From Phaseolus vulgaris (lineage: Eukaryota; Streptophyta; Magnoliopsida; Fabales; Fabaceae): 64,000 bases of DNA. Location: assembly GCF_000499845.2 (NCBI RefSeq), contig NC_023753.2, forward strand, positions 16,616,193-16,680,192, written 5' to 3'. Position numbers and translations under genes: made by a program. Of the stretch, positions 56,701 to 64,000 are shown piece after piece. The number at the start of each line of letters is the position of its first letter. Position 1 is the stretch's first letter. The notes below the pieces were generated by a model that was given only the letters and a program-made list of their open reading frames with translations, was not told where the DNA came from and ran no database searches.

Positions 56701-57912
56701 TTATATTGAGTTCTATTGGATTATTACTCTTTTAAAGAGTAACTTGCTAGTTCTGATTCTCAGACATTTTTGGAAGTTTCTGTTGTATTCTAGGGATCGT
56801 GCTTAATACACCGCGGATAAGTTCTTACGGATAGTGATTACTCACACATCGAAAAATCAAATTTATTTGTGTTTTAAAGTCTCATTTATAAAAAAAAAAA
56901 ATTACTTTCAAAGATCTTAAAATGAGATGAGATTTAATATAGTAAAAATTAAATGAGGTCTATATATATATACATATTGTGTGTGGTATGGAAGGACCTA
57001 AAGAAAATACATCAAGATAACATATCCTTTATACATTACTTATAGAAGGCATAAATAATCCAAAATATCATTTATAGAAAATATATAATGGTTCAATACC
57101 TTTAAATTTGATATAATTCTTTTAAGAGTGATTCTTCCTCCAGCCTATCAGAACGCTTTATGTACCCTAATAATTTCATAAAACGATTTTATCCTTTTTT
57201 TTAAATGATTTTTGAATTATTTTTTTCGAAAGCTTTTGGAACACCTTTTCTAAAATTCATCAAATATATTTCGAAAAACTTTTTCTAAAGAGAATAGAAT
57301 TTCCAAAAAAAAATTCAAAAAATATTTTTGGAATAAATTTTCTGAAACATATTAGAGCGAATTAGAGAGGACATTTTAGTTTCTTCATGTATTTAATGGG
57401 CTGCAAGAAAAACTTTGATGGTAGAGAAAAAACACCCTCCTTTTAAATTCCGCAAAATAGTGGAACGGAATGATTGAAAGAAATCTATTGAACCAAGTAT
57501 AATTTATGAACAAAATTTTTCTTATTTGAAGTGAGAAATGAATTCGAGCAAAAATAGGTTCGTGCCTTCTTCCAAATACAATTTATTTTATTGTGACGTC
57601 ATATTAAATTTTAAAAAAAATCGTTACAAATTAAAACGGCTGCTTCGTCTGATATCACTTTTTTTTTTTCTAATTTCTTTATCTAGTAGACTACTAGTGA
57701 TGTTAGTTTTTTCTAAGTTGATATTCACAGACGGAGAGAAACAGAGGATTAGTGATTAATTATATACGAAATTTATGAATACAGGGGCAAGAAGAAATGG
57801 CAACACGGAAAAGTTGGCAGCAATAATTGTTGGAGGAGCCGCTGCTGTGTTTGTGGGTTTTGCTTTGATTTCAATGCTTAACTCTCGGTTTAGAAAAGAC
57901 GATTACGAATAG
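53741..57912 (+). CDS. Plasmodesmata-located / cysteine-rich repeat secretory protein (two DUF26 domains, 279 aa)
   Basis: Coding exons 53741-54452 and 57785-57912. The intron starts GTAACA, ends AATACAG and interrupts a Gly codon; the join gives 840 bases including TAG. Signal peptide at residues 1-25 (hydrophobic ILLTLTFFLFLP). The first DUF26/Gnk2-type domain has C83-X8-C92-X2-C95; the second has C188-X8-C197-X2-C200. A single membrane helix at about 248-269 (LAAIIVGGAAAVFVGFALIS) is followed by a short charged tail RFRKDDYE. Two DUF26 domains, one helix and no kinase are the layout of PDLPs, type I membrane proteins that regulate callose and cell-to-cell traffic at plasmodesmata. The short second exon is easy to miss: without it the protein would read into the intron and lose its anchor. 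Catalytic function is not expected. It is intact and flanked only by spacer and transposons. Confidence 0.92.
54453..57784 (+). other. Intron of the PDLP-type gene (3,332 bp)
   Basis: AT-rich, with GT...AG ends and in-frame joining. It contains an LTR-like insert (about 56284-56816) and a MITE-like stretch (about 57120-57440). Open frames inside it are short and unrelated to known proteins. Confidence 0.85.
56284..56816 (+). mobile_element. LTR-like insert in the PDLP-type intron
   Basis: An abrupt GC-rich block starting TGTTAAAGGAGATCTCGG (with a triple GGATCTC repeat), a TATA box CCCTATATAAAGAG at about 56547-56560, and a pyrimidine-rich leader. An end near CTTAATACA (56810) is possible but no 5-bp duplication was found, so solo LTR is likely but unproven. 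Confidence 0.5.
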
Positions 57913-58214
57913 AGAGTGATCTGGGTCAACAAAAGGTTGCTCTTTCGTAATATTAGCCATAGCAGATCCAAATATACACTCAACCATTTTATTTACCGAA
58001 AAATATACTTACTTTCTCTTACTTTATAAAAATAATATTTACCTCCAGGTTTTATTACTTCTTATCCTTATTTTGTATATTGTCTAAACAAAGTTCTATG
58101 GTATCTTAACCATGCTCCTTGCTCATGATTTCAAAAACTTTTTAACACTCTTTTTTAAATGGATTTTTTTTTAAAGGTGATAATTCTTTGTTTACATGAT
58201 TTAATGCAGCTGAA

Positions 58215-58435
58215 ATTATTTTTATCTTGATTTATGTTAATGATATTTTAGTCATGGGTAAATTATTAGTGTAGATTTTTATCAAACACTTACTTTGAAG
58301 GATCTCAAGCCTCTACATTATTTTATAGGAGTTGAGGTCACTTGTGATGATCATTCCATTCATCTTTCTCAAACCAAATATGTTCAAGATCTTCTCCGAC
58401 GTACCAACATGGTCAACTCTAAGCCACAATCCTCT
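58215..58435 (+). pseudogene. Copia reverse-transcriptase fragment
   Basis: FILIYVNDILVMGK (YVDD box changed to YVND), then, after a frameshift, TLKDLKPLHYFIGVEVTCDD and SQTKYVQDLLRRTNMVNSKP, the standard copia order after the active site. The frame then runs into the 36-bp repeat array. There is nothing of the element before 58200 or after the array. Confidence 0.85.
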
Positions 58436-59770
58436 ATCAGTGTTGTTGGTAGTAATAATACTGTTGGTACCATTAATGTTGTTGGTAGTAATAATACTGA
58501 TGGTACCAATAGTGTTGTTGGTAGTAATAATACTCATGGTACAATCAGTGTTCTTGGTAGTAATAATACTGATGGTAGCATCAGTGTTTTTGGGAGTAAT
58601 ATTACTAACGGTACCATGAGTGTTGTTGGTAGTAATAATACTGATGGTACCATCAGTGTTGTTGGTAGTAACAATATCGATGGTACCATCAATGTTGTTG
58701 GTAGTAATAATACTAATGGTACCATTAGTGTTGTTGGTAGTAATAATACTGATGGTACCATCAGTGTTGATGGTAGTAATAATACTGATGGTACCATCAG
58801 TGTTGTTGGTAGTAATAATACTGGTGGTACCATCAGTGTTGTGGGTAGTCATAATACTGATGGTACCATCAGTGTTGTCGAGAGTAATAATACTGATGGT
58901 ACCATGAGTGTTGTCGGTAGTAATAATATTGATGGTACCATCAGTGTTGTTGCTAGTAATAATACTGATGCTACCATCAGTGTTGTTGGTAGTAATAATA
59001 TTGATGGTACCAATAGTGTTGTTGGTAGTAATAATACTCATGGTACAATCAATGTTCTTGGTAGTAATAATACTGATGGTAGCATCAGTGTTTTTGGGAG
59101 TAATATTACTGACGGTACCATGAGTGTTGTTGGTAGTAATAATACTGATGGTACCATCAGTGTTGTTGGTAGTAACAATATCGATGGTACCATCAATGTT
59201 GTTGGTAGTAATAATACTGATGGTACCATCAGTGTTGATGGTAGTAATAATACTGATGGTACCATCAGTGTTGTTGGTAGTAATAATACTCATGGTACAA
59301 TCAATGTTCTTGGTAGTCATAATACTGATGGTACCATCAGTGTTGTCGAGAGTAATAATACTGATGGTACCATGAGTGTTGTCGGTAGTAATAATATTGA
59401 TGGTACCATCAGTGTTGTTGCTAGTAATAATACTGATGGTACCATCAGTGTTGTTGGTAGTAATAATACTGATGGTACCATCAGTGTTGTTGGTAGTAAT
59501 AATACTCATGGTACCATTAGTGTTGTTGGTAGTAATAATACTGATGGTACCATCAGTGTTGATGGTAGTAATAATACTCATGGTAACATCAGTGTTGTTG
59601 GTAGTAATAATACTGGTGGTACCATCAGTGTTGTCGGGAGTAATAATACTGATGGTATCATCAGTGTGTTCGGGAGTAATAATACTGATGGTACCATGAG
59701 TGTTGTCGGTAGTAATAATACTGATGGTACCATGAGTGTTGTCGGTAGTAATAATACTGATGGTACCATC
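58436..59770. repeat. 36-bp palindromic minisatellite, block 1 (about 37 units)
   Basis: Each unit is an 18-bp perfect palindrome ACTGATGGTACCATCAGT plus an 18-bp spacer GTTGTTGGTAGTAATAAT. Variants are single-base changes and almost no length changes occur, so the frame stays open on both strands; the plus-strand repeat reads SVVGSNNTDGTI. A larger period is visible: the variants TTCTTGG followed by GGTAGCATC recur about 504 bp apart (58540, 59041). Begins directly after the copia fragment. Confidence 0.95.
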
Positions 59771-60427
59771 TGATGGAAGAGGCCCCCGCACCCAAAAGAG
59801 CGTCTAGGACCAACCTTGTATGAAAGGCAACCAAGAGAGTGTCTAGGACCAACCTTGCATAGAGGGCACCCACAAGAAGCGTCTAGGCCACACAAGAAGC
59901 GTCTAAGAGAGATGACATCCAAGAAGGTTGACGTCCAAGAAGGCCCAACAAAGTGTAGCTTAGTCTTAATTGTGGTGTAAATAGCATAGCCTTGGGAACC
60001 TTTGTTAATTTCTGCAAATTAGGATTAAGGAGGAGTTAACCTAGATTAGCTACGGTTTCTAGAAGCTCTCCACTAATCTAGGACGTCCATGTGCAAGTTA
60101 GGAGGCCATGTGCACCCATGTGCCATGTGTTCCATGTGCTACTCTTTTGCATTTCATTTGGTTTGCATTTGCTCATCATTTCAGGTCCTCCTTAGCCTAT
60201 AAAAGGAGGAGCCAACCTCATGTATTTCAAGATTGAATAGAGTATTCTTATGCTGCCAAATTTGTGCCATAGAATACTCTTTGCCTAGCATCTAGGTTTT
60301 AATCTTCACTTCATCCTTCAAAGGGGCTGGCCGAACCTCCCCAATTCCCCACTCTCATGCACCTTCAAGGCACCCATACTTCCTAGGAAGGCCTTGCTTC
60401 ATCTCCTCCACAAGCTTCCGCAAGTTA
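59771..60427 (+). repeat. Ty3 LTR fragment interrupting the minisatellite
   Basis: Starts TGATGGAAGAGG, like 6455-7115; LTR part from TGTAGCTTAG (59954) with TATA box CCTATAAAAGG at about 60197. It is frameshifted in the pol-tail part (repeated GAGCGTCTAGG). Array units resume at 60428. The junction bases CTGATGG also occur in the repeat unit, suggesting joining through microhomology. Confidence 0.75.
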
Positions 60428-61037
60428 ATCAGTGTTGTTGGTAGTAATAATACTAATGGTACCATCAGTGTTGTTGGTAGTAATAATACTGATGGTACCA
60501 TTAGTGTTGTTTGTAGTGGTAATACTGATGGTACCATCAGTGATGTTGGTAGTAATAATCCTGATGGTACCGTCAGTGTTGTTGGTAGTAATAATACTGA
60601 TGGTACCATCAGTGTTCTTGGTAGTAATAATATTGATGGTACCATCAGTGTTGTTGGTAGTAATAATACTGATGGTACCATCAGTGTTGTTTGTAGTGGT
60701 AATACTGATGGTACCATCAGTGTAGTTGGTAATAATAATACGATGGTACCATCAGTGTTGTTGGTAGTAATAATTCTGATGGTACCATCAGTGTTGTTTG
60801 TAGTAATAATAGTGATGGTACCATCAGTGTTGTTGGTAGTAATAATACTCATGGTACCATCATTGTTGTTGGTAGTAATAATACTGATGGTACCATCAGT
60901 GTTCTTGGTAGTAATAATACTGATGTTACCATCAATGTTGTTGGTAGTAATAATACGATGGTACCATCAGTATTGTTGGTAGTAATAATACTGATGGTAC
61001 CATCAGTGTTGTTGGTAGTAATAATATTGATGGTACC
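60428..61037. repeat. 36-bp palindromic minisatellite, block 2 (about 17 units)
   Basis: Same unit as block 1 but with a few 34-bp units (for example near 60737 and 60952, where ATACTGATGG is shortened to ATACGATGG), which break the long frames. Also a TTGTTTGTAGTGGTAATAC variant at 60507 and 60687. It ends inside a unit at GGTACC, where the antisense-gene relative begins (CCCGGGAAG). Confidence 0.95.
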
Positions 61038-63660
61038 CGGGAAGAACCTCTGGGTGAGTTTTAGTGGCGTGGTAGGGATAATCCTCTTCACACTCTTCCA
61101 GCAATCCTATAAGGGCTTCAAAGGGAAGTTCTTTAGGGTGTGCTGCACCGCTCACGACCTTACCCTTTTGGACGGGTTCCCCCTTTACTGGGTGAGGGAA
61201 TTCAAGCTTAAAACACCCAAGACCTTGGAGGAACTATCCCCCTGATCGCGAAGTATGCGAGGTTCTCTAAAGTTTGGGGGCAGTATTCAACACTGTCCAG
61301 CTAATCAAACATGAGTAGGATGCCCGGGCTCTTAAGGGCTACATTGGTACCGGTCTTCCCTTGTCTTACTTTATTACGCCTATTAACATGCTTCATATAT
61401 TCTGCCTCTTCATGCTTGTACGTTTATTCTCGCATTCTATATTGCTTTGCTGACCCATTACATTCTGGCATCGGCGTAGGTATGGTGCTGAGCGAGGAAA
61501 AACGGGCGAGGCTAGTTGATGCCCTTGCTCGTCGCCAAGGGGCGCCTGGGGCCGCGGGTGCCTCTGCTCCTCCTGCCCCCAACTCTGCCACCCCCGCACC
61601 CTCCCCTGCTCTTTCTGCTCCCATCGTTGCGGTTCCCCTTGCTGTCGTGTAGGGTTGACCTGCTCCAACCCCTCTTGAGAAAAGCAAAAGGGTGGTGGAG
61701 ATTGAGTCTGACGAGGACTCCGCGGAAGGGCCTGTCTTTAAAAGGCGTAGGACGATGGTGGCTGAGACCTGATGAGAATCAAATAAAGGAGGCTTTTATT
61801 AATGAAGGAAGAGGACATTCACCCTCACATTTGAAGTTCTTCCTTCTAGTCTTCTCAAAATTAAAAGAAGACATAAAATAAAGATGAGGCCCAAGCCCAA
61901 AGCCCAAGCCCAAGCTCAAGAAGGCCAAAGCCCAAAAAGCCCAAGTCCATCCCATGAGGGGCAAGGCCAAGCATTAAATAAAAGAGCATCATGTGAATTA
62001 CTCTTGTATAGTGGTAGGAGGTGTGGATATTAAATAAAGGAGTGTGAAAATGTAAAAGAAAGTCACATTGTCCATGTGACTTAGGAGAATAGGTGTAGGT
62101 GTAGTTTTTAGGAGGTGTCATAGTAGAAAAAGGTCACACCTCCCATGTGACTTGGTTTTGGTGGGAATTTCAAATGAGTTTTATTTGAATTTTCCCACCT
62201 ATTTTCCAGCACCCTCACACTATAAATAGAGGTGTGGGCTCTTTTAAAATTCAGATTTGAAATTGGTAATAGAGAAACTCTACTCAATTTGAGAGAGAAT
62301 TGTGAGAACTTGTCTTCTCCTTCACCTTGTCTTATCTTGAGTGCATTTGGTTCTCTTAAGTGGCGGCACTAGCTCACTTATCTTGGAGCCTTCACCATCC
62401 AAGTGGCGTGATCATCAAACCAAATCCTTCATCTCCATAAGTTCTTCTTTCTTTCGTCTCCTAGTTCATTTGAAGCTAAAACATGTCTTAGTTTACTTTT
62501 CTAGCATTTTCATTCGGTATTTTAGTTTGTTTCTGAATTTGCTTCGATTCATCTTCTCCTTGGCTGTTTCCATTTGTTTCTTCCTCATTTCCAGTTGTTT
62601 TGTTCGGTTCAATTCTGTTCTTGAGCTTTTTAAACGGTGCTTTTGTTTTTATACACATTTTAATCGGTTCAATTGGCAATAGATGGAACTTCCATGTGAG
62701 TTTGGTGTTTGGTGCAAGTTTTGGTGAGTTCTTGAAACATAGAACCTTGATCCAATTCTATTAAAAGTGCCTAAGCTATCTCCAACTCAAGTTGATTCCA
62801 TAGAATGTCAAAGAATCATCTCTATCTGGCTAGTGGAATCATATCAAGACCTCTCACTTTACCACTGCTGGCCGCCTTACTTCTTTCGGGGAGCACCCAC
62901 CAAGTGCTTTTTCACCTCTTGGCCTCCTCACACTCGAAGGTGGTGGTGAGAGTGCTCCTGGGCAAACCCCACCTGTACCCGAGCTTCCTGCTATCCTTCA
63001 GCATGCCCTCAAAGGGTTTCAATGAGGGGCAGCGCTGGAGGCGGACGAGGATGTGGCCAGGGAACACTTGGGCCTTGGCTTCGGCGAGCTCCTTGCCCAA
63101 GCAAACGCTCACATCAATAGGGCTGAGGTAATGAAGTAGCAACTACCCTTGGTGGAGGCAAAGGCTAAAGAGGACTTAACTCTGGCGGAGGAGAAAAAGA
63201 AAGAACAACTGGCTCAACTGGTCGAAGTCTTCACCAATCGCGAAACCGCTTTGGAGTAGGAACTGAGCAGCCTCCGCCAGTCTGAAAGGGAGACCAAGAA
63301 AAGGCTTTACAACAAAGGTCAAGATTACACCGATCTTGAGTCGAGGGTCTTGCCTCTGCCCACTAGAGTGGTGGAGCTTGAGGAAGAGGCAGTGGCAACG
63401 AAGGCCAAGATGGCAAAGCTTAAAGAAAGGGCCACCAACCGGGAGGTGCAGCTTGGCCGTGTGGAGGCGGAGCTTACCCAACAAGCCGAAAACTTCAAGA
63501 AAGCTGACGCTGAGCTGATTGAGGACGCGGCCGATGCATATGCTGCGGGGTTCGAGGACGCCCTTGCTTAGGTTGCCTGTGCGCACCCTGAGATGGACGC
63601 CTCACCCTTCGCGACATCGAATCGTGTTGTGGATGGGTAGATTGTGCCCAGGGCGCCACC
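61038..63660 (+). pseudogene. Decayed relative of the Ty3 antisense gene
   Basis: Exon-1-like part: PGKNLWVSFSGVVGIILFTL, FQQSYKGFKGKFF and LLDGFPLYWVREF, matching the gene at 35623-38251 around its residue 205 onward; everything before is replaced by the minisatellite. After an intron-like gap, with acceptor near 61470, GMVLSEEKRARLVDALARRQ and a Pro/Ala-rich region follow. The solo LTR 61770-62846 interrupts the frame at MVAET; similarity resumes at SHFTTAGRLTSFGEH. The C-terminal coiled coil runs from about 63160 to 63570 (EEKKKEQLAQLVEVF; ERATNREVQLGRVEAEL) and ends near VDGXIVPRAPPS (about 63660). Stops at about 61650, 63137, 63258 and 63569 inactivate it. Confidence 0.8.
61770..62846 (+). 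repeat. Solo LTR (1077 bp)
   Basis: TGATGAGAATCAAATAAAGG...GGAATCATATCA with the 5-bp duplication AGACC at 61765-61769 and 62847-62851. Removing it restores the host frame across the junction. TATA box CTATAAATAG at about 62219-62228. Repeated GCCCAAGCCCAA tract at 61886-61950. A different LTR family from the Tat LTRs in the window. Confidence 0.94.
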
Positions 63661-64000
63661 ATCATAAGCTGTATTTGGTTTCCCAACGAACAATTCCTCT
63701 TTTATCTATGAATGCATCATTTGATTTTTTGTTTAGATGCCCCAAATTTTTTAATTGCTTCAACTTCCTTGATCTTGATCTGTTTGAATGTTGCTCTTCT
63801 ATTCCGCTTAACTTGCGTTCTTTGTCTCTGGTCATTAACTGTTGCACTTTACGCTGATGCTTCTAACAACGTTTTTCGACAAACGTTTGAACCTTGGGTA
63901 GCACGCTTCCCTGCCCCATTCTACCGCATACTCTCCGTTGGGTATCAGGGGTTTGCATACTAACTTGTATTGACCTCATGAAGGAGGATTTCATTGATGA
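63661..64000. other. Sequence after the decayed antisense gene, nothing recognised
   Basis: Pyrimidine-rich, probably the 3' flank of the same element remnant; no feature seen up to the window edge. Confidence 0.4.

Noticed and set aside
57538..57759. 73-codon frame in the PDLP-type intron
   Set aside because: Lies inside the predicted intron, low complexity, no domain.
58295..59791. 492-residue frames on both strands across the minisatellite
   Set aside because: A 36-bp unit without stops opens all in-step frames automatically. The plus frame starts in a copia fragment and the minus frame in LTR sequence. No sign of a real protein.
58436..61037. Regular palindromic repeat with equal spacers resembles a CRISPR array
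   Set aside because: The spacers are nearly identical, not unique, no cas genes are present and the setting is plant nuclear DNA; it is a minisatellite.

Overview
The window is plant nuclear DNA, most likely from a warm-season legume (Phaseolus/Vigna type; inferred from transposon families and very AT-rich spacers, not from a database match). It is almost entirely transposable elements. I can support only one host gene that looks intact: a two-exon plasmodesmata-located / DUF26 cysteine-rich receptor-like secretory protein at 53741-57912 (+).

Layout. 1-3389: 5' half of a Ty3 Tat-lineage retrotransposon on the minus strand, cut by the window edge. 3395-4727: end of a CACTA transposon. 4728-9500: AT-rich DNA with a Mutator-like MITE, a Ty3 LTR, a possible SINE, TAA-type simple repeats and a solo LTR (7595-8693). 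9501-12446: no gene seen. 12447-20470: an L1-type LINE on the minus strand, split by a solo LTR (13585-14777) and by an AT-rich insert. 21098-21776: another solo LTR. 22570-24465 and 47107-47470: pieces of a CACTA TNP2 transposase in opposing orientations.

The centre (24473-47100) is a nest of insertions whose order can be read from target-site duplications. A terminal-inverted-repeat element carrying a captured piece of the splicing-factor gene ISY1 sits in the CACTA fragment. A Ty1/copia element (28170-46658, TSD TGGGG) sits in the ISY1 piece. A complete Ty3 Tat element (34222-46294, TSD AATAA) sits in the 3' LTR of that copia element. The copia LTRs differ by roughly 3-4% and the Ty3 LTRs by about 1% (8 of 799 positions by eye), which agrees with the nesting order. 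The Ty3 element has a broken gag-pol (two stops, one frameshift, and a deletion inside the reverse transcriptase) but an unbroken antisense gene of two predicted coding exons (35623-38251, 815 aa) between integrase and the 3' LTR.

47471-53660 is AT-rich spacer with two precisely bounded Mutator-like MITEs (9-bp TSDs). The PDLP-type gene follows; its 3.3-kb intron carries an LTR-like promoter-bearing insert. 58215-61037 is a 36-bp minisatellite (about 54 units in two blocks), each unit holding an 18-bp perfect palindrome. It starts inside a copia reverse-transcriptase fragment, is interrupted by a Ty3 LTR fragment, and ends inside a decayed relative of the antisense gene (61038-63660), which is itself split by a clean solo LTR (61770-62846, TSD AGACC).

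The host gene probably works at plasmodesmata; the rest is selfish DNA. The two parts most worth a second look are the intact antisense gene of the Ty3 element together with its decayed relative, and the palindromic minisatellite.
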